Source of the DNA: Comamonas terrae
GTDB lineage: Bacteria; Pseudomonadota; Gammaproteobacteria; Burkholderiales; Burkholderiaceae_C
Direction: 5' to 3'
Length of the DNA stretch: 64,000 nucleotides
Assembly: GCF_001544075.1 (NCBI RefSeq)
Contig: NZ_BCNT01000003.1
Location: 585,042-649,041 of the forward strand
Shown here: positions 8,836 through 17,201 of the stretch, piece by piece
Layout of the letters: every line of letters begins with the position of its first letter
How positions within the stretch are numbered: the stretch's first letter is position 1
Translations under genes and position numbers: made by a program
Notes under the pieces: generated by a model
The model's input: only the letters and a program-made list of their open reading frames with translations
What the model was told of the DNA's origin: nothing
The model's database searches: none

Positions 8836-9480
8836 TTAACGCAAGCCAGCAATATAGTCTGCCACGGCCTTGATTTCACGGTCGTTGAGCTTGGCAGCAA
8901 CCTGGGCCATGGGAATGCTATTGGCGCGCGTGCCGTCGCGGAATGCCGCCAGGGTCTTGACGGTGTAGTCCGCATGCTGGCCCGCCAGGCGCGGATACTG
9001 GGCGGGTATGCCTGCGCCGTTGGGGCTGTGGCAGCCCGCGCAGGCCGCGATATTGCGGTCCTGGATGCCGCCGCGGTAGATACGTTCACCCAGGGTCACA
9101 AGATCTTTGTCTTTGGAAAAGCCATTCTTGGGCTTCTGGGCATGCAGCCAGGCCGAGACATTCTGCATGTCGGCATCGCTGAGCGTGGTGGCCATGCCCT
9201 TCATGACCGGATCGTTGCGCTTGCCGTCCTTGAACTCGCGCAGTTGCTTGACCAGGTATTCGGGATGCTGGCCCGCCAGCTTGGGCTGCAGCGGTACCGT
9301 GGAATTGCCGTCGGCTGCATGGCAGGCCGCGCAGACAGCACCGTAGCTGGCTTCGCCCTTGGCGAGATCGACCTTGGTGGCTGTGGCCCCGGCGGTGGCG
9401 GGCGTTTCCCCGGCCGAAAAAGCGGGGAAGGCAGGTGCTGCGAAAATAGCAGCCGTCAGCAACGAGGCAAGCAACTTCAT
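8836..9480 (-). CDS. Dihaem cytochrome c4
   Basis: A 214-residue periplasmic dihaem cytochrome of the c4 type, an electron carrier delivering electrons to terminal oxidases. A signal peptide ends near residue 23 (FSA|GE). Two tandem cytochrome c domains follow, each with a haem-attachment motif: CAACH at 50-54 and CAGCH at 147-151. Each also has a matching Met ligand region (VMKGMA; IPMAQV). The two halves are clearly repeats of one another (PKLAGQHPEYLVKQL and PRLAGQHADYTVKTL). The gene is divergent from engB, an arrangement common in betaproteobacteria, and is next to the ccsAB genes that would mature it. Confidence 0.94.
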   Translation of the reverse strand: MKLLASLLTAAIFAAPAFPAFSAGETPATAGATATKVDLAKGEASYGAVCAACHAADGNSTVPLQPKLAGQHPEYLVKQLREFKDGKRNDPVMKGMATTLSDADMQNVSAWLHAQKPKNGFSKDKDLVTLGERIYRGGIQDRNIAACAGCHSPNGAGIPAQYPRLAGQHADYTVKTLAAFRDGTRANSIPMAQVAAKLNDREIKAVADYIAGLR

Positions 9481-9501
9481 ATCAAGGGGCTAGGTCTATT
9501 G

Positions 9502-9532
9502 TTGAGAGCGCGAATCCGGCCGATTCTACAAT
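9502..9532 (+). promoter_or_regulatory. Candidate sigma-70 promoter for engB
   Basis: TTGAGA (9502-9507), 19-bp spacer, TACAAT (9527-9532). The -10 box overlaps the upstream in-frame ATG at 9531, which supports the downstream start at 9558. The 19-bp spacing is longer than ideal. Confidence 0.45.
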
Positions 9533-9557
9533 GGGCCTCCCTGAAATAGATACCGTC

Positions 9558-10289
9558 ATGACCCATGCTTCCCCGGATACAGCTGCCGGAAAAACACAAT
9601 CCTTGATCGACAGCAAGCTTGCCATGGGCTGGATGCACACCGCGCGGTTTTTCACCACCGCGGCCCAGCTCCACCAGCTCCCGACCGTCGAGGTTCCCGA
9701 AATCGCCTTCGTGGGCCGCTCCAACGCGGGCAAGTCCACCTGCATCAATACGCTGACCCAGCAAAAGCAGCTGGCCTTCGCTTCCAAGAAGCCTGGCCGC
9801 ACCCAGCACATCAACCTGTTTGCCCTGGGCAAGCAGGGCGTGACCGATGCCGTGCTGGCCGACCTGCCCGGCTATGGCTACGCGGCCGTTTCGCGCTCGG
9901 ACAAGGAACGCTGGCAGCGCGTGATGCTCAACTACCTGATCAGCCGCGAAAGCCTGACCGCCGTGGTGCTGCTGTGCGACCCCCGCCTGGGCCTGACCGA
10001 GCTGGACGAAGCCCTGCTCGAAGCCATCCGCCCGCGCGTGGAGCAAGGACTGAGATTCCTGATCCTGCTGACCAAGGCCGACAAGCTCACGCGCGCCGAA
10101 CAGGCCAAGGTGCTGTCCATCACCAGGCTCAATGCAGGCGGCGGCGAGGTGCGCATGTTCTCGGCGCTCAAGAAGCAGGGCGTGGATGACGTCGCCCAGC
10201 TGCTGTGGCACTGGTGCCATCCCGAAGGCCTGCAGCCCGCCGCCGTCGCCGATGCGACGCCGGCTGCCGAAGAACCTCAGCAAAAATAG
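9558..10289 (+). CDS. engB: EngB (YsxC/YihA) ribosome-biogenesis GTPase
   Basis: A 243-residue GTPase of the EngB family, needed for late assembly of the large ribosomal subunit. The G-motifs appear in order: G1 GRSNAGKST, G2 region KPGRTQHIN, G3 DLPGYGYA, G4 TKAD and G5 SALK. The N-terminal sequence HTARFFTTAAQLHQLP before G1 and the Ala/Pro/Glu-rich tail fit the family. ATG 9558 was preferred over ATG 9531, which lies in the -10 box. The TAG stop lies inside the left arm of a perfect 16-bp palindrome, so the repeat forms the end of the gene. Confidence 0.93.
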   Translation: MTHASPDTAAGKTQSLIDSKLAMGWMHTARFFTTAAQLHQLPTVEVPEIAFVGRSNAGKSTCINTLTQQKQLAFASKKPGRTQHINLFALGKQGVTDAVLADLPGYGYAAVSRSDKERWQRVMLNYLISRESLTAVVLLCDPRLGLTELDEALLEAIRPRVEQGLRFLILLTKADKLTRAEQAKVLSITRLNAGGGEVRMFSALKKQGVDDVAQLLWHWCHPEGLQPAAVADATPAAEEPQQK

Positions 10290-10324
10290 CTTCCAGCGCT
10301 TGATGTGCAAGCGCTGGAAGCTAT
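10286..10324. repeat. Palindromic repeat, family A (best copy)
   Basis: Perfect 16-bp inverted repeat (10286-10301 with 10309-10324) around a 7-nt loop GATGTGC. Core: AGCTTCCAGCGCTT / AAGCGCTGGAAGCT. It contains the engB stop codon. Five further good copies sit at 11257, 22891, 33696, 45145 and 57193, all at or between gene ends. Confidence 0.9.
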
Positions 10325-10339
10325 GAATAGGAGAGCTTC

Positions 10340-11257
10340 ATGATCAGCGTTTGCACGCATTCCCTGTCCAACGGCATAGAACTGGAGTGCCGCAGCAGCG
10401 GCCAGGCAGGCCAGCCGCTGCTGCTGTTCCTGCACGGCTTCCCCGAGGGCGCCTTCATCTGGGACGAACTGCTGGAGCATTTCGGCGGCCGCTACCGCTG
10501 CGTGGCACCGAACATGCGTGGCTACGGGCGCTCCAGCCAGCCCGAAGATGTGGGGGACTACCGCGCCAAGCTGCTGGTCGACGACCTGAAGGCGCTCATA
10601 CAGCTGGAAAGCCCCGGGCAGCCGACCGCCTGCGTGATCGCCCACGACTGGGGCGGTGCCGTGGCCTGGGGGCTGGCCAACCGCCACCCGGAACTGCTGC
10701 AGCGGCTGTTCATCCTCAATTCGCCGCATCCCGGCACCTTCTTGCGCGAACTGCAGAGCAATCCCCGGCAGCAGGCAGCCAGCCAGTACATGCACTTCCT
10801 GCGCCGTCCCGATGCACCACGGCTGCTGGCCGAAAACGACTGGCAGCGCATGCTGGGCTTTTTCCAGACCCGCCAGGGCGGCATGCCCGCCTGGATGACG
10901 CCGCAGCTTCAGGCGCAATACAAACAGCACTGGAGTCTGGGCGTGCACGGCGCCTGCATGTACTACGCGGCCAGCCCGCTGGCCCCGCCCCGCCCTGGCG
11001 ACAGCGAGGATGCATTGCACGACATCCGCGGACTCACGCTGCCGCCCGAGATGCTGCACATTCCCGTGCCCACGCGCATTCTCTGGGGCGACCAGGATCT
11101 GGCACTGCAGCCCGCGCTGCTGGACGGTCTGGAGCAATGGGTGCCCCAACTGCAGGTGGAGCATGTCGGCAATGCCAGCCATTGGCTTGTGCACGAGCAG
11201 CCCGAAACCGTCGCCCGGACCTTGCAGGAATTTCTGGCAGAGCCTGCAAAAAAGTGA
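10340..11257 (+). CDS. Alpha/beta hydrolase, epoxide hydrolase/haloalkane dehalogenase type
   Basis: A 305-residue alpha/beta-hydrolase. The oxyanion motif HGFPE (32-36) and the nucleophile elbow AHDWGG with Asp103 as nucleophile place it with epoxide hydrolases and dehalogenases rather than Ser hydrolases. The likely charge-relay Asp lies in WGDQD and the catalytic His in NASHWLV near the C-terminus. A variable cap domain occupies about residues 135-215. The natural substrate cannot be read from sequence. It stands alone between engB and the acyltransferase pair; its stop codon is at the edge of another family A repeat. The ATG at 10340 follows GGAGAG at a normal distance. Confidence 0.85.
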   Translation: MISVCTHSLSNGIELECRSSGQAGQPLLLFLHGFPEGAFIWDELLEHFGGRYRCVAPNMRGYGRSSQPEDVGDYRAKLLVDDLKALIQLESPGQPTACVIAHDWGGAVAWGLANRHPELLQRLFILNSPHPGTFLRELQSNPRQQAASQYMHFLRRPDAPRLLAENDWQRMLGFFQTRQGGMPAWMTPQLQAQYKQHWSLGVHGACMYYAASPLAPPRPGDSEDALHDIRGLTLPPEMLHIPVPTRILWGDQDLALQPALLDGLEQWVPQLQVEHVGNASHWLVHEQPETVARTLQEFLAEPAKK

Positions 11258-11293
11258 GCTGGCAGCGCCTGATGCACAAGCGCTTCAGCCAGT
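11257..11293. repeat. Palindromic repeat, family A
   Basis: Diverged copy with the central GCGCCTGATGCACAAGCGC hairpin and flanking AGCTGGC / GCCAGTT arms, starting at the last base of the hydrolase stop codon. Confidence 0.7.
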
Positions 11294-11308
11294 TTTCACT
11301 CAAATCCT

Positions 11309-12187
11309 TTATGGGGCATACAGCGAAGGCTCGCCGTCGGGCCGCGTCTTGAAGCGTTTGTGCACCCAGTAGTACTGGGCCGGCATGGTCAGGATGGCGG
11401 CCTCCAGCTCGCGGTTCATGCGCGCCGTGTCGGCCACATGGTCGTCGGTAGGGAAGTTCTCCCATGCGGGCGTCAGCTCGGCCACATAGCCATCGGGCGT
11501 CATGCGGTTGTAAAGCGCCACCACCTTGGCCTTGCCCAGCCGGGCAAAGCGCGACAGCGACGGGATGGTCGCGGTGTTCTGCACGGCGAAGAAGGGCACG
11601 AACACCGAATCGTTCTTGCCATAGTCCATGTCGGGCAGCAGGTACAGCAGGCCGCCCTTGCGCAGGCAGGAAATGATGGGCTTGACGCCGTCGGCACGGT
11701 TGAGCATGCGCACATTGCCGAAGCGCTGGCGGCCGGCCATGAACCAGGCATCCAGCGCCGGATCGGGGTTGGTCGCATAGATGGAGGTGAACTCGCGGCT
11801 GGTATTGAGCGGCAGCGCCAGTCCGCCCGCATCCATGCTGTAGAAGTGCGGTGCGAACACGATCGTGGCCTCGCCGCCATCGAGCTCATGGACGGCGCCG
11901 GTCAGCTTCACGCGGCTTCTGACCAGTTCCTCGGAGCCGAACCACAGCCAGCTGCGGTCCAGAAAGGTCTGGCAGAACACCTCGAAGGTCTCTTTCGCCC
12001 AGGCCCTGCGCTGGGTTTCGGGCACCTCCGGAAAGCACAGCTCCAGATTGCGCAGCGCAATCCTGCGCCGCTGGCCCGCCAGCACATAGAGCACGCGGCC
12101 CACCCACTTGCCCAGACCGCGCAGCACGGGCAGCGGCAGCCTGGCCAGCACATGCATGCAGCCGATGGCAATCCGGCTGGCGCTCAT
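11309..12187 (-). CDS. LpxL/HtrB-family lipid A acyltransferase (HX4D)
   Basis: A 292-residue inner-membrane acyltransferase of the lysophospholipid acyltransferase superfamily, predicted to add a secondary acyl chain to the lipid A precursor. It has an N-terminal hydrophobic segment, then the catalytic HX4D motif (APHFYSMDAGG), the substrate-binding block around LLPDMDYGKNDSVFVPFF, and the C-terminal PAQYYWVHKRFKTRP signature typical of LpxL/LpxM proteins. The ATG at 12185-12187 overlaps the stop of the upstream acyltransferase by four bases, so the two are translationally coupled. A longer upstream frame lies within that neighbour and was rejected. Which acyl position each paralog serves cannot be decided here. 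Confidence 0.88.
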   Translation of the reverse strand: MSASRIAIGCMHVLARLPLPVLRGLGKWVGRVLYVLAGQRRRIALRNLELCFPEVPETQRRAWAKETFEVFCQTFLDRSWLWFGSEELVRSRVKLTGAVHELDGGEATIVFAPHFYSMDAGGLALPLNTSREFTSIYATNPDPALDAWFMAGRQRFGNVRMLNRADGVKPIISCLRKGGLLYLLPDMDYGKNDSVFVPFFAVQNTATIPSLSRFARLGKAKVVALYNRMTPDGYVAELTPAWENFPTDDHVADTARMNRELEAAILTMPAQYYWVHKRFKTRPDGEPSLYAP

Positions 12188-13047
12188 ACGCTCTCCCCCT
12201 GGGCCTGCGGTGTCTGCAGGCTTTCCGCACGCGGCTGCTTGTAACGGCCATACCCCCACAGGTATTGCTGCGGGCATTGGCGGATGGTGGCCTCCATGGC
12301 CGCGTTGATCTGCTGCACGGCAGACTCCAGCGTTTGAGAAGTGGGCACAGGCAATTCCTCCAAATACAGCGTATAGCCCCGCCCCCAGGGCAAACGCTCA
12401 CACCGGGCCACGATGACGGCGGCCCCGGTCTGCAGCACCAGGCGCGCCGCGAGCGTCATCGTATAGGCTTCGCGCCCGAAGAACGGGGACCAGATGCCCA
12501 GGCCCTGCGGCGGCACCTGGTCGGGCAGCAGCCCCACGGCCGATCCCTGGCGCAGGGCCTTGATCATCTGCCGCACGCCCGACAGCGTGGTCGGCACGGC
12601 CTGCACGCCGGGCCGGTTGCGTGCGGTTTCCAGGATCTGGGCCAGCCAGCCCTGGCGGGCCGGCCGGTACAGCACCGTGATGTCGCCATGCTCGGCGGCC
12701 CAGCGCCGCGCCGCATCCTGCACCGACATCTCGAAGCAGCCGAGGTGCGGCGTGAGAAACACGATGCCCTTGCCGCGCGCAAAAGCGGCCTTGGCGCATT
12801 CCTCGTTGACCATGGTGCACGGCGGCAGCTGCCCCAGCCAGATGCGGGGCATCTCGAACACCATGCGGCCCGCATGCCCGACGGCCGCGCGCACCTGGCC
12901 AAAGCGATAGCCGGCCTGGGCGGCATTGGCGGCAAAGCGGCGCCGGTACGTCGGAGACAGGGCAAAAACCAGCCATCCCATGACTGCGCCCAGCGAGTGC
13001 AATAGCCACAAAGGCAGCGCAGCAAAGAGTCGAAACAGGGAAGGCAT
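12184..13047 (-). CDS. LpxL-family lipid A acyltransferase (HX4E)
   Basis: A 287-residue paralog of the next gene, from the same lipid A late-acyltransferase family. It carries an N-terminal membrane helix, the catalytic motif in HX4E form (PHLGCFEMS), the block LLPDQVPPQGLGIWSPFFG, and a C-terminal PQQYLWGYGRYK match to the family signature. It starts divergently from metK and overlaps the second acyltransferase by ATGA. The tandem pair probably provides two acylation steps of lipid A (inference). The start at MPSLFRLFAALP directly precedes the membrane helix, as expected. Confidence 0.88.
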   Translation of the reverse strand: MPSLFRLFAALPLWLLHSLGAVMGWLVFALSPTYRRRFAANAAQAGYRFGQVRAAVGHAGRMVFEMPRIWLGQLPPCTMVNEECAKAAFARGKGIVFLTPHLGCFEMSVQDAARRWAAEHGDITVLYRPARQGWLAQILETARNRPGVQAVPTTLSGVRQMIKALRQGSAVGLLPDQVPPQGLGIWSPFFGREAYTMTLAARLVLQTGAAVIVARCERLPWGRGYTLYLEELPVPTSQTLESAVQQINAAMEATIRQCPQQYLWGYGRYKQPRAESLQTPQAQGESV

Positions 13048-13179
13048 TAGAATTGGGGAGTCGCTGAGTTAAATGAGCAACTTGCAGAGCGACGTTAAAT
13101 AAGTTCTGCTAAAGCGTTCGCCAGAGCTTCTTGAGCTTGGGCAGCGCCCACTAAAAAGCTGGAACAAGGAGTTTATTCA
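13048..13179 (+). promoter_or_regulatory. metK leader and divergent promoter region
   Basis: 132 bp shared by metK and the divergent acyltransferases. Visible elements are a small perfect hairpin TGGGC-AGC-GCCCA (13138-13150) and a ribosome site AAGGAG at 13166-13171, eight bases before the metK ATG. The region looks like a leader with some structure, but I could not match it to a known SAM or SAH riboswitch. Confidence 0.4.
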
Positions 13180-14367
<1,188 letters not shown>

Positions 14368-14390
14368 CGCACAAGCGCCTCCATCAGCAA

Positions 14391-14421
14391 AGCCGCCCGG
14401 CCACCGCCGGGCGGCTTTTTT
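14391..14421 (+). terminator. Rho-independent terminator after metK
   Basis: 10-bp perfect stem AGCCGCCCGG/CCGGGCGGCT (14391-14400 with 14407-14416) and a T6 run. Confidence 0.9.
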
Positions 14422-14685
14422 CATGCCCTGCCTGTTGGGCACAGGCCTATGGAACGTGCGGCAAGCAAGGGTTATCCCTTAAGCAAAATCCCATGGCTTG
14501 TCAATTCCTTGCAGGCTTACCTTCATACACTGCGCGAATGGGCAGGGCATGCCCGAGGCAGGCCCGGAAAGCAGCCTGCACAGGTCCGGGCGAAGCCGCA
14601 ATCGCCTTGGCTCCGGCCCGCACCTGTGCACGCCGCTTGCCGTTGACGCCCATTCCAAGTGAAGTCGTCAAACCAAGGAACTCAC
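14422..14685 (+). other. Intergenic region metK-cstA
   Basis: 264 bases without a convincing gene. A short hairpin AAGGG-TTAT-CCCTT (14467-14480) and a ribosome site AAGGAA just before the cstA ATG are seen. cstA is expected to be nutrient-regulated, so the promoter should lie here, but no confident -35/-10 pair was found. Confidence 0.5.
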
Positions 14686-16767
14686 ATGCAGCAACAAGAG
14701 AAAAGCTGGTCGAGTCACGCAGGCTGGATTGCGCTGGCCATCGCGGGCGCCGGCTGCCTGGGCGTGGTCGCCCTGCGGCGGGGCGAAGCCATCAACGCCA
14801 TCTGGCTGGTGGCCGCGGCCGTCAGCATCTATCTCGTGGCCTACCGCTACTACAGCCTGTTCATCGCCACCAAGGTGATGGGCCTGGACCCCCACCGCGC
14901 CACGCCCGCGGTGCTCCACAACGACGGCCTGGACTATGTGCCCACCAACAAGCACATCCTGTTCGGCCACCACTTTGCCGCCATTGCCGGCGCCGGCCCG
15001 CTGGTAGGGCCTGTGCTGGCCGCGCAAATGGGCTACCTGCCCGGCACGCTGTGGCTGATTGCCGGCGTGGTGCTGGCCGGCGCGGTGCAGGACTTCATGG
15101 TGCTGTTCATCTCCACGCGCCGCAACGGCCGCTCGCTGGGCGAGCTGGTGCGCGAGGAAATGGGCCAGGTGCCCGGCACCATCGCCCTCTTCGGCGCCTA
15201 CATGATCATGATCATCATCCTGGCCGTGCTGGCGCTGATCGTGGTCAAGGCCCTGGCCGAGAGCCCCTGGGGCATGTTCACCGTGATGGCGACGATTCCG
15301 ATCGCGCTGTTCATGGGCGTGTACATGCGCTACATCCGCCCGGGCCGCATCGGCGAAATCTCCATCGTCAGCCTGGTCCTGCTGCTGCTGTCCATCTGGG
15401 CCGGCGGCAAGGTGGCGGCCAGCCCCGAATGGGCCCCGGTCTTCACCTTCACCGGCATCCAGATCACGTGGATGCTGATCGGCTACGGCGCCGTTGCCTC
15501 GCTGCTGCCCGTGTGGCTGCTGCTGGCGCCGCGCGACTATCTATCAACCTTTCTCAAGATCGGCACCATCGTCGGCCTGGCCCTGGGCATTCTGTTCGTG
15601 GCGCCGCAGTTCAAGATGCCTGCGCTCACGCAGTTCGTCGACGGCACGGGTCCGGTCTGGAAGGGCAGCATGTTCCCCTTCCTGTTCATCACCATCGCCT
15701 GCGGCGCGGTATCGGGCTTCCATGCGCTGATCTCCTCGGGCACCACGCCCAAGCTGCTGGACAACGAGGTCAACGCCCGCTACATCGGCTACGGCGGCAT
15801 GCTGATGGAATCCTTCGTGGCCATCATGGCCATGGTCGCGGCCTGCGTGATCGAGCCCGGCGTCTATTTCGCGATGAACAGCCCCGCGGCCCTGGTGGGC
15901 AGCGATGCGCAAAGCGTGGCCGCGGCCGTGAGCCAGTGGGGCTTCCACATCACGCCCGAGCAGCTCAACCAGGTCGCCAAGGACGTGGGTGAGCACACCA
16001 TCCTCGCGCGCGCCGGCGGCGCGCCCACGCTGGCCGTGGGCATTGCCTTCATCCTGCATCAGGTGCTGCCGGGCGAGGACACCATGGCCTTCTGGTACCA
16101 CTTCGCCATCCTGTTCGAGGCGCTGTTCATCCTGACGGCCGTGGATGCCGGCACGCGCGCAGGCCGCTTCATGCTGCAGGACCTGCTGGGCAACTTCGTG
16201 CCCGCGCTCAAGAAGACCGACTCCTGGGGCGCCAACATCGTCGGCACCGGCGGCTGCGTGGCCATGTGGGGCTGGCTGTTGTACCAGGGCGTGGTCGACC
16301 CGCTGGGCGGCGTGAACACGCTGTGGCCGCTGTTCGGCATCTCCAACCAGATGCTGGCCGCGCTGGCACTGATGCTGGGTACCGTGGTGCTGGTCAAGAT
16401 GAAGCGCGGCCGGTACGCCTGGGTCACGGCCCTGCCCGCGGCCTGGCTGGTGCTGTGCACCTCGGCCGCCAGCCTGATCAAGCTGTTCGACGCCAATCCC
16501 GCCGTGGGCTTCACCAGCCTGGGCAGGAAGTACAGCGAGGCCGTCGCCTCGGGCCAGCTGCTGGCACCCGCCAAGAGCATGGAGCAGATGAAGGCCATCG
16601 CCTTCAACGCCTATACCAATGCCACGCTCACAGCCATCTTTTTGCTGGTGGTGCTCAGCGTCCTGGTCTACTCTGTCAGGGTCTGCCTGCAGGCGCGCAA
16701 GCACAGCGGCCGCACCGACAGGGAAACGCCATTCCAGCCCATGCCGGCATCGGCGGGCAGCGCCTGA
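14686..16767 (+). CDS. cstA: CstA-family pyruvate/peptide transporter
   Basis: A 693-residue multi-spanning inner-membrane transporter of the carbon-starvation CstA family, linked in Escherichia coli to pyruvate and peptide uptake. About 16-18 hydrophobic helices run the full length, and the conserved block [21 protein letters not shown] near residue 100 is typical of the family. The ATG at 14686 is preceded by AAGGAA; an upstream in-frame GTG has no ribosome site. A small YbdD/YjiX-type gene follows 17 bp downstream, the usual partner, so the two form an operon ending at a terminator near 17013. Confidence 0.95.
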   Translation: MQQQEKSWSSHAGWIALAIAGAGCLGVVALRRGEAINAIWLVAAAVSIYLVAYRYYSLFIATKVMGLDPHRATPAVLHNDGLDYVPTNKHILFGHHFAAIAGAGPLVGPVLAAQMGYLPGTLWLIAGVVLAGAVQDFMVLFISTRRNGRSLGELVREEMGQVPGTIALFGAYMIMIIILAVLALIVVKALAESPWGMFTVMATIPIALFMGVYMRYIRPGRIGEISIVSLVLLLLSIWAGGKVAASPEWAPVFTFTGIQITWMLIGYGAVASLLPVWLLLAPRDYLSTFLKIGTIVGLALGILFVAPQFKMPALTQFVDGTGPVWKGSMFPFLFITIACGAVSGFHALISSGTTPKLLDNEVNARYIGYGGMLMESFVAIMAMVAACVIEPGVYFAMNSPAALVGSDAQSVAAAVSQWGFHITPEQLNQVAKDVGEHTILARAGGAPTLAVGIAFILHQVLPGEDTMAFWYHFAILFEALFILTAVDAGTRAGRFMLQDLLGNFVPALKKTDSWGANIVGTGGCVAMWGWLLYQGVVDPLGGVNTLWPLFGISNQMLAALALMLGTVVLVKMKRGRYAWVTALPAAWLVLCTSAASLIKLFDANPAVGFTSLGRKYSEAVASGQLLAPAKSMEQMKAIAFNAYTNATLTAIFLLVVLSVLVYSVRVCLQARKHSGRTDRETPFQPMPASAGSA

Positions 16768-16784
16768 AACGCCAGGAGATGAGC

Positions 16785-16994
16785 ATGTTCAATCTGCAAC
16801 AGCTGAAGCAAGCCGGAAGCTATCTGGGCCAGGCCGCCCGCATGATGGTGGGCATGCCCGACTACGGCACTTATGTGCGTCATATGGAGCAGACCCATCC
16901 GGGCCAGCCCTACATGAGCTATGAGGAGTTCTTCAAGGAGCGCATCAATGCACGTTACGGCGGCGGCTCCGGCCGCCCGGTGCGCTGCTGCTGA
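16785..16994 (+). CDS. YbdD/YjiX-family small protein, CstA partner
   Basis: A 69-residue protein of the YbdD/YjiX (DUF466) family, nearly always encoded directly after cstA-type transporters and thought to assist them. The conserved core [13 protein letters not shown] and [18 protein letters not shown] is intact, and it ends in the typical RCC. Two ATGs are available; the second (16785) was chosen because AGGAG ends six bases before it and family members begin MF. Soluble, without membrane segments. Confidence 0.92.
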   Translation: MFNLQQLKQAGSYLGQAARMMVGMPDYGTYVRHMEQTHPGQPYMSYEEFFKERINARYGGGSGRPVRCC

Positions 16995-17012
16995 TCCCCC
17001 GGGTCTCCACTG

Positions 17013-17041
17013 AAAAAGCATGCCTCGCGCATGCTTTTTTT
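17013..17041 (+). terminator. Terminator of the cstA-ybdD operon
   Basis: Stem AAAAAGCATGC/GCATGCTTTTT (17013-17023 with 17029-17039), 5-nt loop, T-run on both sides of the symmetry. Confidence 0.9.
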
Positions 17042-17201
17042 ATTGCCTGCGTCCTCCCTGCGCTCCAAATGACGCCTGCCATTTCATCCTCCGCCATCCG
17101 GGATGCTTCATTTTTCAGCCCGCCTGCCGATAGAACCGAAGCCACCATTTCGAGCAAAGGTGCGCCCAGCCGACCAACCTTGAACCCGGGAGCCAGAAGC
17201 A

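Noticed and set aside
13048..13179. SAM or SAH riboswitch before metK
   Set aside because: No recognised consensus segments; only one small hairpin is clear. Kept as an unassigned leader.
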